This document shows, piece after piece, positions 57,701 through 64,000 of a stretch of 64,000 nt of DNA; position 1 is the stretch's first letter, and every line of letters begins with the position of its first letter. The stretch comes from Mesomycoplasma ovipneumoniae. Its GTDB lineage: Bacteria > Bacillota_I > Bacilli_A > Mycoplasmatales > Metamycoplasmataceae. The stretch is from assembly GCA_009756935.1 (NCBI GenBank), contig VZDP01000002.1, positions 310,001 to 374,000 on the forward strand, given 5' to 3'. A program made the position numbers and the translations under genes. Under the pieces are notes generated by a model that was not told the origin of the DNA, searched no databases, and was given only the letters and a program-made list of their open reading frames with translations.

Positions 57701-60700
57701 AACTGGGTCAAATGATAATTCAATTGCCATTTTATTATGAGACTGGGCAGTTTGGACTACTTTGATAATTTTTGCTGTACTTGCGACCGTAGCAAAATTA
57801 CGCTGTGGAGCAGATTCTTCTTTTAATTGCTCATTAAATTCAATTTTTTGGCCATCAAGCAAAATCTCACTAACTGTATAGTGGCTTAATTTGTCAAGAT
57901 TTTGAACATCAAATTCAACTTTGTTAAGACCGTCTTGGAATTTAATTTCATCAGCCTGAGCTGAGGCAACCGTTCCGGTTGCGTTATTTTTAAGGAAAAT
58001 AACGGCTTTTTTTAGTGAAGAATTTGCTCTTTTATTGTAGTTTGGATCTTTTGTGGTAAAATTAACTGTCAATTTTGCACTGTCTTGAGTAGGCTCAGCT
58101 GAAATTGAAGCTATATCACTTAGGGTATAAAAATGAGGTAAGTCATCAGTTTCATTTTGGTTTAGGTCAATAAATTTATACTCTAAATTATTAAAAGCCT
58201 CATCTTGGCCTGGGGCTGGATCTAATTTGAAAAAAGTATATTTTTTCCCAGGACTAAGATTTTCTAATTTAACTGAAAGGATGTTATTGCTAAGAACTGA
58301 ATATTCAGGAGTTGAACTTGTATCTAAAGGTTTAGATTTAATTTCTTGGCCGTCTTCAGATTTAAAAATTGCATTAAATTTTTTACCATTTAAATATCTG
58401 TTGAAATTTGGATCAATATAAATTGAAGCATTAGCACTTGTTAGGCTAATTGACTCAAAGTTTGCTCCGATTATTTTAACTTTTTGGAAGGTAGTTGTAA
58501 ATCTTGCATTTAAGTCAAGAATTCCTTCTGAACTGAAAAAGTCAGTTTTTCCGAGTATTTCAACATCAGCAACTTGGTATTGAGTCTTAGGATCAAGATC
58601 TTTAAGATCAAAATACATAACAAGCTTGTCGTCTTGTAACTCGTGCCGAGTCGGGCTAACAGCAGCAGAACCTGTCTGACTAACAGGAACAGTCTTTGCT
58701 AATTGAGCAAGATTTAAGTTAATTGTTTCTGTTAAGTTAGTAAAGCCTGGCTGACCAAAGACGATTTTGGCATTTAGATCTAAATTGGCCTCTTGGATAT
58801 TTTTAAAATCACCATTAATTGTTACCTTAGCAACTGCACTTGTCTGGTCAACGTTTTCAAAGCTAATGTCTGAAACATAATATTTGACAAAAAACTCATC
58901 AAAAGGTAAGTTTTGCTGGGTTTTTTTGTTAGGATCAAAATTGATTGCTACCGCAACCTCTGGATAGTCAGAAATTACGATTTTCTCAAGTTTATATGTT
59001 GTTGAGCTCTCAAAGTTTTCAAGTTCAAATTTAATCTCTGAACCCTGAGGAATACTTGCTTTTGATTTATAGACTTTTTGGGGCTCATCTTTTTTGTGAT
59101 AGTATAAATAAAGCTCTTTGTCGTTTAAAAAAGATGAATCAAGACCAAAGCCAAAAGTGTATTCAACTTTTGAGGCAAGAATTTTTGGCTCTAATTTAAT
59201 AAAAGTCTTTAGATCTGAAATTGAAGTAATAAAATTACGACTTGCTGAGCCAGTCTCAAGGCTGTTGTCCCAAGCTAAATTTAAATAATCATAGCCATCT
59301 CTGTTTTTGGCAAAAACAGAATTTGGACTTAGGCCATCAAAAACAACCTTGCTAAGACCGTACTTTGTTTTATTGGTTAGCCCTTTTGGCTCAAAGCTAA
59401 TTTGGTAAGAATTTGTCTCGTCAGTTTTTCTAAAAACACCACTAACTGGCAGAATTGAACTGTCATCTAAATATAAATGCGCTTTTGTTCCCTCAAGATT
59501 ATCAACTGAGACAACAGATAAGTCAACTTTAGAAAAAGTCGCTCCGGTTGCAATTTTTGACTCAACAATTGCCGCTGGTGTATGAAAGTTTTTAATAAAA
59601 GTTTGGCCAAATTCAACTTTAGAAGACTCAAGCTCAAAACTCTCAATTTGATAAGATGACCCTGGAGCTAAATTACTAAGGTCAAAGCTTGCTAAATTAG
59701 CGGCAAAAAATGAACTGACACTGAATTTTTGGCCTGTTAAAATATTTGTATAGTTTAGTTTTATTGGCTTGTTTTCCAAATTAGGGCTTGAGTCCAGAGT
59801 TGAAAAATTAACTGTAAGTCTTTTTGAGTCAAAACTTAAATTTTGGTCAATTAAAGACTCAGCACGATAATTATATTTGCCTGTTGTTGCTTCAAAAAGT
59901 TTTTCTTTTTGGGCATCTTGTTCGTAGTTAATCTCTGGAGCTAGGGCAATTTTTTGCATTGGCACAAGCGGGATGTCACTAGCTGGGGCAGAACTGTCAA
60001 CATAACGAATTGCACTAATTTTATAATCCATTCCCGGGTGAAGATTTTCGAGGCTAAATTCAGCCACTCCGTTTTTAACGGTTGCTGAATCGACATAAGA
60101 AGTGTGAATTTCCTGGGAATTGCTGAGCACATCAGTGGGTGCTGATTGATTTTTTAGGACATAATAATACTCTAGGGCAACTTTTTTACCCTCAAGATTA
60201 GCAGCCTCGTCGGCAAATTTTAGTGAAACTGAGGCACTAGAAGGAGTTTTGGTTTGAAAATTAATTGTTGAAACTGCAGGTGGAGTATCGACAAAATTGG
60301 TAACATTTTGACCAAAGGCAATTACTTTTTTGGCAGAAAATCTTTTTTGCTTTTTATCATCAAGATAAACTTTTAGATAGTATCTTTTTCCAAAACTAAG
60401 ACCGTTATAATTTGAAGATAGCCGTCAAGTTCGACTAAATTCATCATAAATGGCTTTGTGTGAAACAATTACGTCTTTTCCTTGCTCATCAGCTGTAAAG
60501 TCAACATTTAAATCTTGATAATTTAGTTTATATGAATCTAAATCACTTAGGGCAAATTCAAGTTCATAACCAATATTATCACGATTAATATGTTTAAAAT
60601 CAACAATATTATATTGAAGTGTATTTCAAGACTTTAAAAGGAAAGGAAGAAAACTGAGTGAACCAATACTAAGACCACCAAAGGCAAGCAGTGAAAGTAT

Positions 60701-60763
60701 GATTGCACGTTTTTTAGTTGCTTTCATTAATTTTTTCTCTTTTTTTGTTAGATTTTCAGCCAT
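48713..60763 (-). CDS. Giant repeat surface protein 1 (4016 aa, intact)
   Basis: One frame of 12,051 bp, uninterrupted once TGA is Trp. It starts at ATG 60763 with AAGAGGAG upstream; a longer ORF from 60832 lacks such a site. A Lys-rich N-terminus and one helix (AIILSLLAFGGLSIGSLSFL) anchor it. At least 15 Ig/FN3-like units follow, each closing with patterns such as FSLENLHPGMDYKISAI, FDVQNLDKLSHYTVSEI or FTIDGLDEASTYEVKDL. Polybasic sites (GRRVRRQAP, ARSRRSLSV, GRVRRSVST) lie in Ala/Pro/Ser linkers. A coiled coil occurs near 50,650-50,900 (EIKKAIEKQKIELERQKNAL). The last 600 residues are not repeat-like and may form the outer tip. Function is unknown; an adhesive or shielding fibre is inferred. 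Confidence 0.88.
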
Positions 60764-60898
60764 AATTACTCCTCTTTTTATATAATACAGATTTTGTTTT
60801 AATTTTACCATTTTTTTGTCTATTAATGACAAAAAACAAAGCTTGAAATTATTTCAACTTTGTTTCTTTAAATAAAAAATAGATAGGTAAAATAAATT

Positions 60899-61110
60899 TT
60901 AGACTTTACTAGATATTTCAATAGTATGTCTTAATTATAACAAAATACTTTAAGATCCAAAGAAAATAAAAAAATATTTTTAGTAATTAAACATTTTAGT
61001 AAATATCTCGATAAGTATGACCTTATTATACCAAAATACTTTAAGATCAAAAGAAAAAAGTAAATAAAAAAGTAAATAAAAAAGTATTTTTAGTAATCAA
61101 AGATTTTAGG
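60899..61110 (-). promoter_or_regulatory. Tandemly duplicated promoter region of the giant surface operon
   Basis: About 100 bp is repeated twice: CAAAATACTTTAAGATC is in both halves. On the minus strand each unit has TATAAT (GTTATAATTAAG and GGTATAATAAGG) preceded by TTAAAGTATTTTG and a TTTTGA-like -35. So two promoters in series drive the gene at 60763. The rest of 60764-61139 holds no gene. Confidence 0.6.
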
Positions 61111-61139
61111 CAAAAATTAATCGGCAAAAAAATTTTTAA

Positions 61140-61690
61140 AAAAATGCTTGGTCAAAAATAAAATTATGTTATAATAACACTCACTAAGAATAATTAATAA
61201 ATTTTGATATTGAATTAAGGGGGAATTAGTTATGTTTTTTGCATAAAAAAATCAGAAAATGCGAATTATCCATTATATTTTTAAATATGATGGAATGCCT
61301 TAAATTTAACCGTTTAGAAATCTATAAATTTAGGGCTTTTGGTTATTGTTCTTTCAAAACTTCATATGTTTTTTTAGGCTCGATGCAAATAAAAACGAGT
61401 TTTCTATTTGCATTGAGTTTAAATAGTAGTTGTATTTTTTTATGATTTTTGTCAGTGTTTTAAACTAAAAAAGTAGTTTAAAAATTTCATAATTTTGCTT
61501 TTTAAGTTAAAATTTTAGCTTTTTTAGTTTGCTTTATTTGATTAATAAGTAGATTTTTCTTTCGTGAGTGTTAGATTTAAAATTTAGTGTTTTTGCTTTG
61601 ATAGTTATTTTTCCTGAGTTTGCCAAAAAAGTTAAAAAAGTGCCAAAACAGACTTTTTTAAGATTATCTCATCAAACTGGAAAACTCGGG
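61140..61690 (+). repeat. MITE-like repeat, copy 8 (reversed orientation)
   Basis: The only copy facing right. TTGGTC (61148), 16 nt, TATAAT (61170-61175), AAGGGGG, mini-ORF M-F-F-A-stop (61232-61246), the hairpin with arms CTCGATGCAAATA/TATTTGCATTGAG (61379-61417), then the long arm shared with copies 6 and 7. An internal GAGTTTGCC end is at 61616-61624, and the final terminal repeat ends at 61690. The A-tract is worn. A partial terminator (AAAAAAGT...ACTTTTTT) is left. A 68-codon frame from 61239 is open but not kept in other copies, so I do not call it. Confidence 0.85.
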
Positions 61691-61740
61691 AAAATAATTT
61701 GAACTTTAGTTTTTATATTGCGTTAAACTTACAATTTAGG

Positions 61741-61772
61741 AACTTGAGGAAACTCAAGTTTTTTGCTATAAT
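61741..61772 (+). promoter_or_regulatory. Promoter with overlapping operator-like palindrome for the XRE gene
   Basis: -35 TTGAGG (61744-61749), a 17 nt spacer and TATAAT (61767-61772) preceded by TG. The perfect inverted repeat AACTTGAG-GAAA-CTCAAGTT (61741-61760) covers the -35. This is the layout expected for autoregulation by an R-M controller protein, though binding is inferred. Confidence 0.65.
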
Positions 61773-61803
61773 TAAACAGTATAAAAAGGCAATAGGGGAT
61801 TGT

Positions 61804-62151
61804 GTGAACATATCGTATGAGCCATTATGGAATCTTTTGAAATCAAGAAATATGAATAAAAAAGATTTATTAGAAAAAGCAAATTTAACAACAAATTGCA
61901 TAGCTAATATGGGAAAGAATGAGTATATATCACTTAGAAATATTGAAAAGATATGCGAAGCACTTCAATGTAATGTAGAACAAGTTATTAGTTTTAAAAA
62001 ATATGAGGGCAATGATATGTTAAAATTTTTTGATTTTTGTTCAGGAATTGGCGGAGGAAGAATTGGATTAGAAAACAATGGACCATTACGTTTTGGTTCG
62101 ATTAAGTACATTTTTATTCCTGTTCTGTTATTTTTTGTAGAAGTAATTTAA
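61804..62151 (+). pseudogene. XRE-type controller joined to a truncated C5 DNA methyltransferase (R-M remnant 4)
   Basis: GTG 61804 with AGGGGA upstream. Residues 1-70 form a small XRE helix-turn-helix protein: NMNKKDLLEKANLTTNCIAN is the HTH, then YISLRNIEKICEALQCNVEQV. At 62035 an in-frame ATG opens MLKFFDFCSGIGGGRIGLEN, the AdoMet-binding motif I of a cytosine-5 methyltransferase. Homology ends after ENNG at about 62083, and the remaining codons are read out of the 3' end of the opposite gene. The catalytic PC motif and all else are missing. The single Trp is TGG. Repeat copy 8 stands upstream and points this way. A working controller fragment is possible; a working methylase is not. Confidence 0.8.
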
Positions 62152-62977
62152 TATCCTCATGAAAAAAATAGGATTTTTCAAGAATATCCTTGTTAGTACG
62201 GTATTTTTTCTGATTTATAACTAGATATTTTGCATTTTTAAATTTTTTTGTCATCTCTTGAAACGGCAATTTAATTAATTGCGGGGTTGTAAATCCAACC
62301 CCTATTTCAAGAAAAACTAAATTTTTATCTTTATTTTGTTCAATAAAATTATTGTAATTTGCTTTTTGGTTGTCAAAGTTTTGGTCTTCAACCATTCCTT
62401 TAAACGAAATTCTTTTGTTTATTTCTAAAAAGGCATTACATTCTGGGCATTTTGGCAATAAATTATAATCAACCTTCATATTTTTTTGATTTTGTACCAT
62501 TTTTAGAATTAATTCATCATCCTGGTATAAAAAATTTTTACACATTTTTGAGCACTGCATTAAATTATATTTACCCTGGATGTAAAAAATTTTTTGATTG
62601 TCAAATCCTGATTTTTCAAAAAAACTATCAGAATTTGTGGTTATTATAAAAAAATTTTTATTTTCTAAAATTTTTTTCAAATTCAAAAAACTTTCTGATT
62701 CTTTAAGATCTAAAAAATTAACTTTCGCAAATCTACTATGAAAAGCTCAGTATGTTTCTCATGATCCAAAATCATAGAGTGAAGCTTGAAGCATATCTAA
62801 AAAATGGTATTTTTCGATAAAATCTTTAAAATTATCACTGAATTTTGATCCATAATAATTATTTCCATCTGCACTTGTTAGTCCTGAACCAACTCCAACA
62901 ACAATTGTATCAGCTGAATCAAGGATTTTCTTGATTTTTATCGCTTGATCTAGGATACTAAAAGTCCTCAAGTTCAT
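62114..62977 (-). CDS. Macrodomain-linked-class sirtuin (SirTM-like), NAD-dependent
   Basis: 287 aa from ATG 62977, overlapping the GcvH-like gene by 20 nt (an earlier in-frame GTG is at 62986). VVGVGSGLTSADG is the NAD-binding G-x-G loop, TTNSD replaces the usual TQN/TTN-x-D segment, and IQGKYNLMQC stands where classical sirtuins have the catalytic His, which is absent. Four cysteines in C-x3-C and C-x2-C pairs (CSKMC, CPEC) form the zinc module. These are traits of class M sirtuins, which in Staphylococcus and Streptococcus ADP-ribosylate a lipoyl-carrying GcvH-like protein encoded next door. The neighbour here fits that picture. No macrodomain or lipoate ligase gene is in the window. TGA codons are Trp. 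Confidence 0.82.
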
Positions 62978-63290
62978 CAAATTCACTTTGGTCTATATCT
63001 TTTGCTTTAAAAAGTCAATTTTTGTCTGACTCATGCGAATTCAAAATTTTTGGATCCTTTTCAGCTAATTGATTAAGTTCAATAATTCTACATTTTAAGG
63101 GTGTTTTTATTGAAAAAACAGTTTTTGATGCTTCAATTTTAGCGACAACATCACCTTTTTCTAGTTGTTTTTTATTCGTAAATTTTAAAAATCCGATTGT
63201 TCCAAGATCATCTTGTAATTCGGCCGTTAAATAAACAGTAAAAATTTCATTTTTTTGTTCAATTATCAAGAAATTAGCAATTTTTTTCAT
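62958..63290 (-). CDS. gcvH: GcvH-like lipoyl carrier protein
   Basis: 110 aa from ATG 63290 with GAGG upstream; an in-frame start at 63347 has no ribosome site. LTAELQDDLGTIGFLKFT and VVAKIEASKTVFSIKTPLKC are the GcvH fold, and the Lys in EASKTVFSIK is the lipoylation site. The protein lacks much of a classic 125-130 residue GcvH, like the GcvH-L form. No glycine-cleavage P or T genes are seen, so the role is likely lipoate relay or redox defence with the sirtuin, not glycine breakdown. One TGA (KNWLFK) is Trp. The stop lies inside the sirtuin gene, so the pair is translationally coupled. Confidence 0.88.
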
Positions 63291-63632
63291 AGCAATCCTC
63301 TTAAATTTTTTGTTAATATCTAAAATGATATTACCACAAAAAAGCAACTAATGGCAAAAAATCTATAAATATAAATAAATCAGTTCAAAAATTCGATAAA
63401 TTAGTATATTAATTTCAAAAAAATCAAGAATATAGTGTCAAATTGAAAGAATGGAGAATCGCATTTAAAAACAAAATTATAAACACTCCCAACTTTTTTA
63501 TAAAATTATAAAAAATTATTGTAGATAAAATTAAAAATCAGTATGACTCTAATTAAATAATTTTTACTTTCTTAGCAAATTATAAACTTTAATTAAAAAA
63601 ATAATTTGGAATGCAAAAATATTTTGTAAAAA
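63291..63632. other. AT-rich intergenic region, no gene seen
   Basis: Very AT-rich, no ORF with a ribosome site, no repeat copy. It should contain the leftward promoter for gcvH; no clear pair of boxes stands out. Confidence 0.6.
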
Positions 63633-63669
63633 TGGTATAATAGCAAATGCATAAAAAAAAAAAAAAAAA
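63633..63669 (+). promoter_or_regulatory. Extended -10 promoter followed by an A17 tract
   Basis: TGGTATAAT ends at 63641, and 17 A follow at 63653-63669, in the leader of the next gene just past the expected start of transcription. Length change of the run would alter the 5' leader or initial transcription. The short palindrome GATAATTATC follows. Confidence 0.55.
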
Positions 63670-63710
63670 TAGTGATAATTATCATCATTATTTTTTGGAA
63701 AGGCATATCC

Positions 63711-64000
63711 GTGTTTATTTCAAAATTAAAAAAAATTTTAGGCTTCGCATTTATTGGCCTTATTCCTGTAACATTTTTTTCCTATAGTAGCGTACATAAC
63801 AATATAAATTTAACAAACCAAAACTCACAACCTCAATCATTTTCATATTATCATTATTATCAAAACAAAGCATTAAGAGCAAAAAAAGCGTGGGGTATTT
63901 TAAAAGAAATTTATAGATCAAATCACAAGGGGCAATATATAATTCCGTCTTCCATATTTAATCCAAACGGTATTGATTTTGAAGAAAATCACAAATTCCG
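63711..64000 (+). CDS. N-terminus of an exported protein, unknown (runs off window)
   Basis: GTG 63711 with GGAAAGG about 7 nt upstream. The 96 visible codons start with KLKKILGFAFIGLIPVTFFS, a signal or anchor helix. An Asn/Gln/Ser/Tyr-rich stretch (SQPQSFSYYHYYQNK) and ALRAKKAWGILKEIYRSNHK follow. I do not recognise the family from this part; some mycoplasma secreted proteases begin in a similar way, but that is only a guess. The single Trp is TGG. An A17 tract in the leader suggests variable expression. Confidence 0.65.
   Translation, partial: MFISKLKKILGFAFIGLIPVTFFSYSSVHNNINLTNQNSQPQSFSYYHYYQNKALRAKKAWGILKEIYRSNHKGQYIIPSSIFNPNGIDFEENHKF

Noticed and set aside
61239..61445. 68-codon ORF inside repeat copy 8
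   Set aside because: It needs a TTG start, and the frame is broken by T-run length differences in other copies; the stem covariation explains conservation better.

Overview
This window is from an AT-rich mycoplasma that reads UGA as tryptophan: most host genes only stay open if TGA is Trp. Paired P97/P102-type adhesin genes point to the Mycoplasma hyopneumoniae group (Mesomycoplasma; relatives such as M. ovipneumoniae, M. dispar or M. flocculare). I cannot fix the species from the sequence alone.

Layout. 1-1.85 kb: the end of a sugar-type ABC ATPase gene and a small membrane protein. 1.87-4.74 kb: restriction-modification (R-M) cassette 1 between two copies of a ~0.5-0.6 kb repeat. 4.9-10.7 kb: a P102-like/P97-like operon behind a promoter with a T17 spacer. 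10.8-12.0 kb: a lone type I hsdS carrying (AG)14 and out of frame. 12.1-17.4 kb: two MIB-like immunoglobulin-binding proteins with a repeat copy between them. 17.5-22.8 kb: core genes (metK, a LolD-like ABC ATPase, two azoreductase-like flavoproteins, rpmE, a Dps-like protein, rluD). 22.8-29.1 kb: R-M cassette 2 between repeats. 29.2-30.5 kb: an unknown membrane protein, tRNA-Leu and tRNA-Ser. 30.8-34.7 kb: R-M cassette 3, HaeIII-like, between repeats. 34.7-60.8 kb: a surface-protein locus with an intact 4016-codon protein, a second giant gene broken by a frameshift and a small inverted duplication, and an inverted partial copy of its 3' end. 61.1-62.1 kb: a reversed repeat copy and a truncated XRE/methyltransferase remnant of a fourth R-M system. 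62.1-63.3 kb: a sirtuin and GcvH-like pair. 63.7 kb to the end: the start of an exported protein.

The most unusual feature is the repeat, present in eight copies plus fragments. It has ~21 bp terminal inverted repeats. Inside are an A-tract, an extended -10 promoter, a strong Shine-Dalgarno site, a 4-6 codon mini-ORF, hairpins whose arms covary between copies, and in two copies an intrinsic terminator. Three R-M cassettes lie between two same-facing copies, and all four R-M loci have a copy upstream whose promoter points into the genes. The two copies with a good terminator lie downstream of R-M genes; those that read into genes lack it. In cassettes 1 and 3 all 18 Trp codons are TGG, which suggests acquisition from a standard-code organism. 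I infer a promoter-carrying, MITE-like element linked to import, expression and loss of R-M cassettes.

A second theme is variable expression: simple repeats in hsdS, at the P97 promoter, next to the repeat promoters, in the leader of the last gene and inside the giant surface gene, plus a ~2 kb inverted cassette that could exchange C-termini.
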